Source: Candidatus Riflebacteria bacterium HGW-Riflebacteria-2 | Lineage (GTDB): Bacteria; Muiribacteriota; Ozemobacteria; Ozemobacterales; Ozemobacteraceae | Assembly (NCBI GenBank): GCA_002839435.1 | Contig: PGYA01000036.1 | Location: 1 to 43,764 of the forward strand | Length of the DNA: 43,764 bases | Direction: 5' to 3' | Shown: piece after piece, positions 29,628 to 38,809 of the stretch | How the letters are laid out: each line of letters begins with the position of its first letter | How positions within the stretch are numbered: the stretch's first letter is position 1 | Translations under genes and position numbers: made by a program | The notes under the pieces: generated by a model | Seen by the model: only the letters and a program-made list of their open reading frames with translations | The model's database searches: none | What the model was told of the DNA's origin: nothing

Positions 29628-32521
29628 GAGTTCTCTTCCAGGGCGATGAGTTCGCGACAGAGTTCGTCGTGCTCTGTAGTAATTTTTTCGCTACCAGGAA
29701 GCAGGCGAGTCAGCGAATGGCCCAGCATGATTTTTGTATATCTGCCTGATTTGCTGACTGCTTCGAAATGTTCGGCGTTGGCGCGTGCCGGACCGATAAC
29801 ACAGAATTCTGAACGCGAACCCGATTTGAGAATGCCGGCCATCACCTGGCCGTAATCAAGACCAATGCCAATTTTACAGGTCAGCTGATCTAGCCGGGCT
29901 CTTTCGCGTGAAATGCTGTGATGTCTAAGCATCATAAGTCTTGCCGCTGCAACTGCGTTTCGGCAGGAAGTCATGCCTTCTCCCGGAAAAAACGCGACGA
30001 TGGCGTCGCCAATGAATTGTTCTATTTCACCAGCATTCTGGTTAATGATTTCGACCATCTCTTTCAGGTGACTGTTGAGCAGTTCGGCAACGGCTTCTGC
30101 CGGGTTGCTTTCCGAAAGGGTGGTAAAGCTGCGGATATCCGAGAAAAGAATGACGCCATACATTTGCCGCGCCGATTCGGAGCTGGTATGACTGATTACC
30201 TCGCTGTCAAAAGTTTTTGAAACGAATTTGCCCAGCAACCTGCGTTCTTTGAGCCCGTTGATCATCGAGTCTGTTGCGCGTGCGAGCATGCCAAGTTCAT
30301 TGTTGTAGTGGCAGGTAAATGCAGTGTCAAGCTTCCCGCGTGCTATGTCGGCGAAAACCTCGGCCAGTTTCTCGGTCGGCCTGATCATCAGACTGGTTAC
30401 CGATGCCGACAAAAGATAGATAGAACCAGAAAGAATTGCGATCAGAAGGAACAGGAGAAGCTTCTTGAAATCACTTATCCGTCTGATATCGTCGATCGGT
30501 AAAACTGCCCCGGCGTATAATATTTTGGTTTTTGGCAGCGGTTCGTAGATATAGACAGCATCGTCACGATAAAGTTGCATGCGATACTTTGAGGCGGCAG
30601 CCGATTCGAGAAACTCTCTGAATGACCGACCGTTTTTGCTGTTGAAAAAACTCAGGTTATGTGACGGATAGATCTTCTGATCGGATGCGATATCTCGATT
30701 AAGGCAGACGAAGAGACCTTCGCCACTTTTCTCTATGTGTCGCAGTTCTTCAATGATCGCTTCGAGAAAGGTTTCGGCGGTATTCAGACTGGCAACCAGA
30801 TATGCCGCGATTCTATCATTTTGCGTCAAAATTGATGAATATTGTATCTGCCGGTCGCTTTTATCACCTTCAAAAATCCCCGTCGACTCCAGTGAGTCAA
30901 GAAACATATCTCTGGTGGTGGGGGTATTGTCACTGTCAAAAGCCTTGCCAATGGTTTTCTGGGCGGCGGTGAGCAATATTGGCTGGTAATCCGGCTGTCG
31001 TTCAGACAGTTGCCTGTGCAGCGCCGCGCATGAAATGGAATAATAATCGACTTGATATCTCGCCTGTGCAAGGCTTGCCGGATTTGCGGCAAAAATTCCA
31101 GCCGGTTGTCCTGGTTTGAATACCAGCAGATAGCCCAGGTAATATTTGTGATGGCGCAGCAGTTTTGCGATTTCGTTGAAACTTCTGCTTCGATTGGATT
31201 CATCGTCAGACACGATGAGGTCTTGAAGTTCTTTTATACTCAATACATCTTTCAAAACAAAACTGGACAGATTCATCAGATTCTGTGTCTTTTCATCCAC
31301 GGCTGCCAGCCTGTCGAAGCTGCTCTGGATTCTTTTGTTGATCTCTGCCGTTTCAGACTGCTTGACCAGTTCCAGACCAAGCAGCAGAAGCGCAAGAACC
31401 GGGAGTGCGCCGGTCATGAGAAACAGCAGGCGGAATGCGAGCCCCAGTTCAAATCCGCCTCGGTAAAACTTGCAGCCATAAAACAGACTCCATAAAACAA
31501 CAGTAAAAAACGCCGGTATTGCCAGCGAAACTTTGTTCTGGAAGTCATCCGAGTGTGTGGGCATGATCAGCCAGGCTGTGTAGGGCGAGGAGTTGTCGAT
31601 CTGATCGCGGTAAAGCCAGTAGTTGCCACTTTTCTGCAGCTGCCGCATCGGGAAATTTTTGCCCTGAGCTCGAGCTTCTTGCAGGGCGAGCATTGTCTCA
31701 TGCTGGTTCGCCGACAGCGCAGCAGCGCTGGCCACCAGCGGCCTGGCGCCTGGATTGATCACTTCTGATTGCGTAAAGGCCACCATGGTTGAGCCACCGC
31801 TTTCGCGATAGACACTTTCAGAAAGACGGCTAAGTGCCAGTTCGCTGTTCTCTGTCCAGTTGGCACTGAACAACGCGATCAGGCCACCGATGCAGGCGCC
31901 ACGTCGTTCTACCTTCTGCCAGAAAAGATAATGAGGTCGGCCTTCGAAAATTATCGGTGTCATTTTTCCGGCGCGACTGTTGGCCAGATGCTCTGGTGCC
32001 GAGTTTTCACCGAAAACGCCGGTGATGAAACGTTCGTTGAGTCGGCCTGATGCGCTTCCTCGAATACTGCCGCTCAGGCTCAGCAGTGACGAAAAGGCTC
32101 TGATCATACCAGCACGCTTGTACGAAAGAAAAGGCGGCTGGTCAATTACATCAAATTTGTCGCCGGTGCTTATGAAAAACCAAACTTTCGCGTTTTCAGC
32201 GATATCTCCTGGCATGATGCGCTGGTAGGCAGCGGCAATGTTTTGCCGGGATGCCGGTTCCGGTAGAGTGTCAAGGGCATTGAATTCTTCGCTGATCTGT
32301 CTGAAAATCTTTTCAACCTGAGCCGATAACGAGAACTCTTTTTGTACGCGGGCCATAATGCTTCGGCTCTGCTCGATGAGATTGTCATTTCGTTCTCGTT
32401 CTGCCTGAAGATGATGCCAGTCCTGCGCTCGCGCAAAAATTAAGAAAAAAAGAGCACCAAGCAGCAGAGGAAAAGAAAAAGCAAAAATCGATCGCAATCG
32501 TCCATGCCATCTGCTTTTCAT
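29624..32521 (-). CDS. Membrane class III nucleotide cyclase, C1-like half (lacks Asn/Arg pair)
   Basis: 965 residues with the same plan as its downstream neighbour: N-terminal helix, periplasmic domain, two central helices (~335-395), a second sensor region, a last helix (LLLFLLIAILSGSIYLL), HAMP and a cyclase domain (~785-955). Both metal aspartates are present, Asp795 (LFSDIRSF) and Asp839 (FIGDAIVAFF). The residues that bind adenine and stabilise the transition state are changed: Gln835 replaces Lys, Cys907 stands at the Asp/Thr position, and Ala914 and His918 replace Asn and Arg (VIGPARANAEH). Animal C1 domains also carry His at the Arg position. On its own this domain should be inactive. 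The ribosome site is weak (GGAGCG, 14 bases upstream). Confidence 0.85.
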   Translation of the reverse strand: MKSRWHGRLRSIFAFSFPLLLGALFFLIFARAQDWHHLQAERERNDNLIEQSRSIMARVQKEFSLSAQVEKIFRQISEEFNALDTLPEPASRQNIAAAYQRIMPGDIAENAKVWFFISTGDKFDVIDQPPFLSYKRAGMIRAFSSLLSLSGSIRGSASGRLNERFITGVFGENSAPEHLANSRAGKMTPIIFEGRPHYLFWQKVERRGACIGGLIALFSANWTENSELALSRLSESVYRESGGSTMVAFTQSEVINPGARPLVASAAALSANQHETMLALQEARAQGKNFPMRQLQKSGNYWLYRDQIDNSSPYTAWLIMPTHSDDFQNKVSLAIPAFFTVVLWSLFYGCKFYRGGFELGLAFRLLFLMTGALPVLALLLLGLELVKQSETAEINKRIQSSFDRLAAVDEKTQNLMNLSSFVLKDVLSIKELQDLIVSDDESNRSRSFNEIAKLLRHHKYYLGYLLVFKPGQPAGIFAANPASLAQARYQVDYYSISCAALHRQLSERQPDYQPILLTAAQKTIGKAFDSDNTPTTRDMFLDSLESTGIFEGDKSDRQIQYSSILTQNDRIAAYLVASLNTAETFLEAIIEELRHIEKSGEGLFVCLNRDIASDQKIYPSHNLSFFNSKNGRSFREFLESAAASKYRMQLYRDDAVYIYEPLPKTKILYAGAVLPIDDIRRISDFKKLLLFLLIAILSGSIYLLSASVTSLMIRPTEKLAEVFADIARGKLDTAFTCHYNNELGMLARATDSMINGLKERRLLGKFVSKTFDSEVISHTSSESARQMYGVILFSDIRSFTTLSESNPAEAVAELLNSHLKEMVEIINQNAGEIEQFIGDAIVAFFPGEGMTSCRNAVAAARLMMLRHHSISRERARLDQLTCKIGIGLDYGQVMAGILKSGSRSEFCVIGPARANAEHFEAVSKSGRYTKIMLGHSLTRLLPGSEKITTEHDELCRELIALEENS

Positions 32522-32641
32522 GTTAAGCGTAGCGCTCCATTCATCTCAACTGACAATCTAAGTCTGTTTCGTCTGCCACTGGATTCTAACCCGCCTTGTT
32601 CACAAGCGCAATCCCACCGGCGTATGTCGTTGCGGTATGGT

Positions 32642-32670
32642 TTGAAAGTGAGCGAGCAAAGTGATAGAAT
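32642..32670 (+). promoter_or_regulatory. Sigma70-type promoter of the ABC-F/clpS/clpA operon
   Basis: TTGAAA at 32642-32647 and TAGAAT at 32665-32670 with an ideal 17-base spacer. Transcription would start near 32677, which is downstream of the possible GTG start at 32661 and supports the ATG at 32697 as the real start of the ABC-F gene. Confidence 0.65.
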
Positions 32671-32696
32671 GCAGCACGGCAGACGGGGCTGCTTTT

Positions 32697-34694
32697 ATGT
32701 CATTACAGATCAACAATCTCGAAAAATCATTCAGCGTCAGGAAACTGTTTTCCGGCGTGACTTTCGCCGTCAATCCGGGTGAATGCGTCGCGCTGGTCGG
32801 CAGCAATGGCTCGGGCAAGACGACGATGATGAAGATAATTCTCGGGCATGAATCACCTGATAGCGGCAGCGTTACCTGCCCGAAAGACAGTCGTATCGGC
32901 TATCTGCCACAGGAAATCTTTCTCGCCGACAACGCCAGCTGGTCGCGCGAAAAAGAGACGATGACCCTGTGGGAACTGGCTACTCAGGCCTTTGACCGTC
33001 TCAAACTTATTAAAGAACGGATCGAAACGATCGAGCACGAGATGGCGGCTGGCCACATTTCGAGCTCGGTTCAGGATGAATACGACCGCCTCGTCGTCGA
33101 ATTTGACCGTGCCGGTGGTTATACCTGGCAGGCAAAGACAATCAGGCTTCTGAAAGGTTTCGGATTTCCTGAAAGCCGTTTTTATGACCCGCTCAAGACT
33201 TTTTCGGGCGGCTGGCAGATGCGCGCATATTTTGTGCGACTGTTGCTGACTGAGCCTGATTATCTGCTGCTCGACGAGCCGACCAACTATCTCGACATTT
33301 CGTCGATTTCTTTTCTCGAAGACTATCTTGGCTCATATACCGGTGGGATTCTGGTGGTTTCACATGACCGCTATTTTCTCGACGAGCTCGCGAGTTCGGT
33401 TGTTGCCATCATGCCCGAGGGTTCACGCACCTTTCGTGGCAATTATTCGGGCTTTCTCGAAGCGCGCGAGACCTGGGCGGCCGAGGCGCAGGCGGCCCAG
33501 GATCGCCAGGACCGCGAGCGTAAACGTGTCGAAAAGTTTATCGATCGTTTCAGATACAAGGCCAGCAAGGCCTCGCAGGTGCAGAGTCGCATCAAACAGC
33601 TCGAAAAAATCGAAAAGATAGGTCAGGTGCGCGCTTTGCCGAAGTTGAGTTTCAGCTTTCCTGAGTGCGAGAGCAGCGGCGAGGTTGTGCTGCGCGGCGA
33701 GAACATCAGACGTTCTTACGGCGATAATCAGGTGCTCAAAGACGTTTCTTTCGTGCTCAACCGTGGCGACCGGCTGGCCATCATCGGCGAGAACGGCGCC
33801 GGCAAGACCACGCTTATGCGTATTCTCGCCGGTGAGGACGCCCTCTGGGACGGCCGTCTCGAAAGCGGTTACCGCGTGCATTTTGGCTATTTCGCCCAGG
33901 ACGAAGAGATCAGCTTCGAGGGTGACGAAACTGTTCAGGACCGCGTTTTGCGCGAAGCGCCGCTCGATGCGGTGCCGCAGGTGCGCAGTCTGCTCGGCGC
34001 CTTTCTTTTTTCGGGCGACGATGTCGAAAAGAAGGTGCGCGTGCTGTCTGGTGGCGAAAAGAGCCGGCTTGGGCTGGCGCGCATGATGCTGCGCCCATGT
34101 AACCTTCTGCTGCTCGATGAACCGACCAACCATCTCGACATTAACAGCCGCGAAGCACTGCTCAACGCGCTCGAGGATTTTCCCGGCACCATCATTATCG
34201 TTTCGCACGACCGCTTTTTTCTCGACAGTCTGGCAACTCGCATACTGGCGATCGATCGTGGGCGCACCACAGTTTATGACGGCAATTACAGCCAGTATCT
34301 CTGGGCGCGGCAGTGCCGCGAACTAAACGGCGATGCCCTGATTGAGACGGCTGCTGAAGAAGGCGGGCCGGTTACTGATAAAAAACAACTGGCGCGCGAA
34401 AACAACCGGATGCAGAAACAGCTGAGCAATCGCCTGCAGAAGCTTAAGCGCGAAATCGAAGAAGCCGAAATGCAGGTAAGCCGGCTCGAACGGGCGCTGG
34501 CAGAAGTAGAGGGGCAACTGGCGTCACCGCCGCCAGAGTGGAACCCGCAGCGTGTCGCCGAAGCGGCCAGCCGTCATGCCGAGATCAACACCAGTCTGGA
34601 AAAGGCTTTGAGCGTCTGGGAGGGGTTGCACGGTGAAGACTGCCAGGTAAACGCGGAGCTTGCACGTCTTAAAGAAGGAGTCGCCAATGGCTGA
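32697..34694 (+). CDS. ABC-F family ATPase
   Basis: About 665 residues from the ATG at 32697 ([12 protein letters not shown]). A GTG at 32661 in the same frame is rejected because the promoter lies across it. Two ATPase cassettes are complete: Walker [10 protein letters not shown] and GENGAGKTT, signatures FSGGWQMR and [14 protein letters not shown], Walker [12 protein letters not shown] and [11 protein letters not shown]. An arginine- and lysine-rich linker joins them, and the C-terminal ~100 residues form a coiled coil ([19 protein letters not shown]). There are no membrane helices. ABC-F proteins of the Uup/EttA/YheS type act on the ribosome, for instance on stalled peptidyl-tRNA states. 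The end of the gene overlaps clpS by eight bases. Confidence 0.92.
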   Translation: MSLQINNLEKSFSVRKLFSGVTFAVNPGECVALVGSNGSGKTTMMKIILGHESPDSGSVTCPKDSRIGYLPQEIFLADNASWSREKETMTLWELATQAFDRLKLIKERIETIEHEMAAGHISSSVQDEYDRLVVEFDRAGGYTWQAKTIRLLKGFGFPESRFYDPLKTFSGGWQMRAYFVRLLLTEPDYLLLDEPTNYLDISSISFLEDYLGSYTGGILVVSHDRYFLDELASSVVAIMPEGSRTFRGNYSGFLEARETWAAEAQAAQDRQDRERKRVEKFIDRFRYKASKASQVQSRIKQLEKIEKIGQVRALPKLSFSFPECESSGEVVLRGENIRRSYGDNQVLKDVSFVLNRGDRLAIIGENGAGKTTLMRILAGEDALWDGRLESGYRVHFGYFAQDEEISFEGDETVQDRVLREAPLDAVPQVRSLLGAFLFSGDDVEKKVRVLSGGEKSRLGLARMMLRPCNLLLLDEPTNHLDINSREALLNALEDFPGTIIIVSHDRFFLDSLATRILAIDRGRTTVYDGNYSQYLWARQCRELNGDALIETAAEEGGPVTDKKQLARENNRMQKQLSNRLQKLKREIEEAEMQVSRLERALAEVEGQLASPPPEWNPQRVAEAASRHAEINTSLEKALSVWEGLHGEDCQVNAELARLKEGVANG

Positions 34695-35001
34695 CAACGA
34701 GAATACGCCGCAACGGGGCGTAATTGAAAAGACCAGGCAGAAGACTGCCAAGCCTTCGATGTACAAGGTTTTTCTGCTCAACGATGATTATACGACCATG
34801 GAATTTGTAGTTGAAGTGCTTGAAAGTGTTTTTGGCCATGCAAAGGTGCAGGCGACCAGCATCATGTTGCACGTTCACCGCAATGGCAAGGGGCTTGCCG
34901 GAGTTTATACCCGCGAAATCGCCGAGACCAAGGTTGCACGGGTGCATGCCCTGGCTCGCGAAAACGGTTTTCCGCTTAAATGCGATATGGAGAAAGAATG
35001 A
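34687..35001 (+). CDS. clpS: ClpS, adaptor of the ClpAP protease
   Basis: 104 residues from the ATG at 34687, preceded by AAGAAGGAG. The family core is clear: [23 protein letters not shown], then a [21 protein letters not shown] block. It binds N-degron substrates and delivers them to ClpA. The Asn-Asp pair and the early Met residue that line the N-degron pocket are visible. The start lies inside the end of the ABC-F gene, and the stop overlaps the clpA start by ATGA, so all three genes are translationally linked. Confidence 0.95.
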   Translation: MADNENTPQRGVIEKTRQKTAKPSMYKVFLLNDDYTTMEFVVEVLESVFGHAKVQATSIMLHVHRNGKGLAGVYTREIAETKVARVHALARENGFPLKCDMEKE

Positions 35002-37256
35002 TCAGCAGAGATTTAGATATTATTCTGCAGGCCGTCATCGAACAGGCAGCAGCCAGTCATCACGAATACCTTACCATTGAGCACCTGCTATATGCACTGG
35101 TGCATGACAATGCCGGTGCCCGTATTCTCAGAGCCTGCGGCTGCAGGCTGGCTGAGCTTGAAGCTGACCTTGGCAAGCATCTGGCCGAGCAGGTGCCGGT
35201 TCTCAAGGCAGGCGCCCACGCTGAACCATTGCCAACAATGGCTTTTCAGCGGGTGATTCAGCGAATGCTGATGCATGTGCAGGCGTCGGAAAAGAAAGAG
35301 GCCAATGCCGGCGATCTTTTGATCGCGATTTTCAGCGAAGAAGATTCGCATGCCGTTTACTATTTGAAACGGCAGGATATTACCCAGCTTGACGTGCTCA
35401 ATTTCGTCTCGCATGGTATCACCAGAGCCGGGCCTGACGAAGAAGGCCCAAGCGAAGAACCTGTTGTTGACGGCGAAGAGGGCGAACCGTCTGCTGTTGC
35501 CAATCCGCTTGCCAGTTTTGCTGAATGCCTCAACGACAAGGCTGCCCGCGGCGATATCGATCCGCTGATCGGTCGTTCACGTGAAGTCGCCAGGGCTATT
35601 ATCGTGCTCAACCGCCGGCGCAAGAACAACCTGATTTTTGTCGGAGAACCCGGTGTTGGTAAAACCGCCCTTGTCGAAGGTATCGCGTTGCGTATTCATA
35701 ACAATGAAGTGCCCGAAACTCTCAAAGGCACTAAGATTTATTCTCTCGATATGGGCGCTCTGCTGGCTGGTACAAAGTATCGCGGTGATTTCGAGGCTCG
35801 CCTCAAAGCGACAATCAAAAGCTTGCAGCAGATTCCCGGTGTGATTCTGTTTATCGACGAGATTCATACCATTATCGGAGCCGGCGCGGTCAGCGGCGGT
35901 GCGCTCGATGCTGCGAACATTCTCAAGCCTGCTCTCGGAAGCGGCAAGTTCAGATGTATCGGTACCACGACCTTTGAAGAATACAAGAACTTCGATAAAG
36001 ATCGCGCTTTTTCTCGGCGCTTCCAGAAGATCGATCTCTATGAACCTTCGGTCAGAGAGACCCATCGTATTCTGGTCGGCCTCAAACCTGTATATGAGAA
36101 ATTTCACGGCGTGACCTATACGAAAAAGGCTCTCAGGGCAGCTGCCGAGCTTTCGGCCAAATATATTCAGGAGCAGTTTCTGCCCGACAAGGCGATCGAC
36201 GTGATGGATGAAGCGGCCACCATTCTTAAGATTCAGAAGCGCGCAGGGCGCATGGTGGTGCGGCATTCTCATATCGAGAAGGCGATTTCGCGTATTGCAC
36301 GTATTCCGTCGCGGCGAATTTCGACCTCTGACCTCGACAAACTCAAGAATCTGCAGAACGAACTCAAGACCGTGATTTTTGGGCAGGATCAAGCGCTCGA
36401 AGCACTCGTGCGTGCGATCAAGATTTCGCGTGCCGGTATGGCTGGCTCGACGCGGCCAGTAGGTTCGTTTTTATTCACCGGGCCAACCGGGGTTGGCAAA
36501 ACTGAGGTGGCAAAGCAGCTGGCAGCTTCTCTGGGTGTGAATTTTCTGCGCTTCGACATGAGCGAATACATGGAAAAGCATGCGGTAGCGCGCTTTATCG
36601 GCGCGCCTCCGGGCTATATCGGCTATGAGCGGGGTGGGGCACTTACCGACTCGATCCGCAAGCACCCTTACTCGGTGCTGCTGCTCGACGAAATCGAAAA
36701 GGCGCACGAAGATGTTTTCAACATTCTGCTGCAGGTCATGGACTACGCGACACTTACCGATAACACCGGCAAGAAGGCGGATTTTCGCAATGTTATATTG
36801 ATCATGACCTCTAATGCAGGCGCCCGCGAAATGGCGAAGGGCTCTATCGGCTTTTCCCGCAGCGAAATGGATACAGAATGGAAAGGCAAAGCCGCTATTG
36901 AAAAGCTGTTTTCGCCAGAATTCCGTAACCGTCTCGACGGTATCATCAGTTTCGCGGCACTGGCGCCAGAAACCATGCAGATGGTCGTCGACAAGTTCAT
37001 TCGCGAACTTAACGCTCAGCTGAAAGAACGCCGGGTCGCTATCGAACTCGAAGATTCAGCGCGGCTGTGGCTGGCTGAAAAGGGTTACGACCCGGTTCAT
37101 GGCGCTCGCCCGCTCGCTCGCGTTATCCAGAAAGAGATCAAAGACGCTTTGTCAGAAGAGATTCTCTTCGGCAAACTCAGCCACGGCGGTCACGTGCGCC
37201 TCAGCCACGCCCCCCCCGCCGAAAAACTCGAATTTTTTATCGAGAACAACAAATAA
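34998..37256 (+). CDS. clpA: ClpA, ATPase subunit of the ClpAP protease
   Basis: About 752 residues from the ATG at 34998, which overlaps the clpS stop. The N-terminal Clp repeat domain (~1-140) is followed by an acidic linker and AAA module 1 (Walker A GEPGVGKT, Walker [10 protein letters not shown]). AAA module 2 has GPTGVGKTE and [13 protein letters not shown], then SIGFSRSEM, where an IGF loop that docks ClpP is expected, and EFRNRLDG. It unfolds substrates and passes them to ClpP. No clpP is in the window. The 120 bases after its stop hold no strong terminator. Confidence 0.95.
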   Translation: MISRDLDIILQAVIEQAAASHHEYLTIEHLLYALVHDNAGARILRACGCRLAELEADLGKHLAEQVPVLKAGAHAEPLPTMAFQRVIQRMLMHVQASEKKEANAGDLLIAIFSEEDSHAVYYLKRQDITQLDVLNFVSHGITRAGPDEEGPSEEPVVDGEEGEPSAVANPLASFAECLNDKAARGDIDPLIGRSREVARAIIVLNRRRKNNLIFVGEPGVGKTALVEGIALRIHNNEVPETLKGTKIYSLDMGALLAGTKYRGDFEARLKATIKSLQQIPGVILFIDEIHTIIGAGAVSGGALDAANILKPALGSGKFRCIGTTTFEEYKNFDKDRAFSRRFQKIDLYEPSVRETHRILVGLKPVYEKFHGVTYTKKALRAAAELSAKYIQEQFLPDKAIDVMDEAATILKIQKRAGRMVVRHSHIEKAISRIARIPSRRISTSDLDKLKNLQNELKTVIFGQDQALEALVRAIKISRAGMAGSTRPVGSFLFTGPTGVGKTEVAKQLAASLGVNFLRFDMSEYMEKHAVARFIGAPPGYIGYERGGALTDSIRKHPYSVLLLDEIEKAHEDVFNILLQVMDYATLTDNTGKKADFRNVILIMTSNAGAREMAKGSIGFSRSEMDTEWKGKAAIEKLFSPEFRNRLDGIISFAALAPETMQMVVDKFIRELNAQLKERRVAIELEDSARLWLAEKGYDPVHGARPLARVIQKEIKDALSEEILFGKLSHGGHVRLSHAPPAEKLEFFIENNK

Positions 37257-37376
37257 GCTAAAATTATTCCAGACATCTGCCGATGTGACGAGCGGCGTAT
37301 TGTACGCTGTTAAAAAGTTCATACTGTGGCTGGCTGGAAACGGCTGTCTGCGGGAATGGGCGCAAAGGAGCTGGGT

Positions 37377-38669
37377 ATGAAAAGAAATACCGCAATAGTC
37401 GCATTGGCAGCCTGGCTGCTGGCATCGCCAGCCTGGGCGCAGAGCTATTCTTATTCGCAGCAACAGGTGCGGCAGAATGGTTTTTCGAATTCGATGCAGA
37501 CTGCAGTTAGCAGAACTGCCGATCAATACAGTGCGACCCAGAATGCACCACAATATCTGGGGCAGAGTGGTACTCTGCCGCCAATAACGGTGGCGCCGGG
37601 TTCGTCACCTGCGCCGCAGCAGATGAGTTTGCCGCCAATCACCGGGAATGTCAGCGGCAGTTCGTCTGGTCTCTCTTCGCAGATCGCCGCTCCGGTGCCG
37701 GTGCAGCGACCGCAGAGGGCGCCAGTGGTTAGAAGCAACGGCAACCGGGCAACCGGCGGCAGTGAGATCTACTCGCAGGAACCGCTAAACCTGCCACCGG
37801 TAACCACTTTGCCGGTTCCGTCGCGCACTGTTCTGCCTCCGTTGTATTCTGATACGATGATGACGGTTCCGCTCGAAGAGGCGGTGACGCGTGTATTGGC
37901 CTGTAACATGTCAGGCTTTACCGGGCTTACTCATACGACTTCGGCTGATGTCAGCAAGGCGGGTTCGTTCAAGATGGGCTTTCATTCGAGCTGGTTCGAT
38001 CTCGACCGTGTCTATGACCGTCAGCTGGCAAGCAATGAAAGCGGTGATATGCTCGAATTGCCAATCTTCTTCAACTACGCGGTAACCGATGATCTCGAAA
38101 TCATCTACACTATTCCGGTCGTCGATTACACAATCAAGTCACGCATTCTCTGGACACGCGACATTTCAGAGTCAGGCAGCGGTGACTCGAAACTCGGCTT
38201 CAAATACCGCATTTTCGATAACCCGCAGTATCAGATGCGCGGCGCTTTTGGTCTCGGATTCAAGTTTCCGACCGGCAACGACAGCAAAGGCCTGGGTACC
38301 GGCAAGACCGACTTTGAAATCTTTACCGCATTCAGCAAGAGCTACGAAAAAATTGTCGGTCATCTGAATCTTGGCTACGTAATGACCGGTGATCCCAATA
38401 CCCAGTTCTATCCCGATGGCCTGGCCGACAAGTTTTATTACAACATCGGCATTGAATATCCGCACACGCACAATGTGACGGTTATGGCCGAACTCGCTGG
38501 CGAAGACTGGGGTGCTGAGGGTCTTAAAGTAGATGTAATACCAGGTTTGCGCTACACGCCGACTGAAAACTTCGCTTTTGAACTGGCAGTGCCGATTTCG
38601 GTGACAAACGACCAGCGTTACGGCTATAACTACCGCCTCGTGCTCGGACTCACCACCTTCTTTCAGTAA
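37377..38669 (+). CDS. Outer-membrane beta-barrel protein
   Basis: About 430 residues from the ATG at 37377, which begins a signal peptide (MKRNTAIVALAAWLLASPAWAQ) and has AAAGGAG six bases upstream; earlier in-frame starts have no ribosome site. Residues ~25-180 form a low-complexity region rich in Ser, Gln and Pro, with repeated PPIT/LPPVT motifs. Residues ~200-430 show alternating hydrophobic strands (KMGFHSSWFDL, LGFKYRIFD, FGLGFKFPTGND, VTVMAELAGEDWG), and the chain ends in an aromatic GLTTFFQ, the typical barrel-closing signature. The fold resembles the MetA-like family of small outer-membrane transport or sensing proteins. A terminator follows. Confidence 0.75.
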   Translation: MKRNTAIVALAAWLLASPAWAQSYSYSQQQVRQNGFSNSMQTAVSRTADQYSATQNAPQYLGQSGTLPPITVAPGSSPAPQQMSLPPITGNVSGSSSGLSSQIAAPVPVQRPQRAPVVRSNGNRATGGSEIYSQEPLNLPPVTTLPVPSRTVLPPLYSDTMMTVPLEEAVTRVLACNMSGFTGLTHTTSADVSKAGSFKMGFHSSWFDLDRVYDRQLASNESGDMLELPIFFNYAVTDDLEIIYTIPVVDYTIKSRILWTRDISESGSGDSKLGFKYRIFDNPQYQMRGAFGLGFKFPTGNDSKGLGTGKTDFEIFTAFSKSYEKIVGHLNLGYVMTGDPNTQFYPDGLADKFYYNIGIEYPHTHNVTVMAELAGEDWGAEGLKVDVIPGLRYTPTENFAFELAVPISVTNDQRYGYNYRLVLGLTTFFQ

Positions 38670-38691
38670 ACACTGCTATACGCTTTCACCA

Positions 38692-38719
38692 AAAACCGCC
38701 GGTTTACCGGCGGTTTTTT
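38692..38719 (+). terminator. Rho-independent terminator
   Basis: An 11-bp stem AAAACCGCCGG / CCGGCGGTTTT with a TTTA loop and a T run lies just after the outer-membrane protein gene. The A/T ends of the stem make it usable from both strands. The stem sequence is nearly the same as in the terminator at 41309-41336. Confidence 0.9.
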
Positions 38720-38762
38720 GCTGAATCATTGAAGTGGCTGACAGATTCTCGCCTTCTGAGAG

Positions 38763-38776
38763 TTGTAGTGCTACAA
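38763..38776. promoter_or_regulatory. Perfect hexamer palindrome TTGTAG-TG-CTACAA
   Basis: Six-base arms around a 2-base centre lie about 35 bases before the start of the spermidine-synthase-like gene at 38810. TACAAT within it could serve as a -10 box, so a repressor site overlapping a promoter is possible. The 12 bases at 38757-38768 (TGAGAGTTGTAG) also occur in copy 1 of the structured element (7600-7611). Confidence 0.4.
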
Positions 38777-38809
38777 TTGCCAAATCTTTAAGAAAGAATC
38801 AGCTGAAAC

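Noticed and set aside
33423..34208. Long open frame on the minus strand inside the ABC-F gene
   Set aside because: It lies wholly opposite conserved ATPase motifs and has no ribosome site or recognisable product.
35577..36392. 271-codon open frame opposite clpA
   Set aside because: It is antisense to conserved AAA motifs and shows no start signal.
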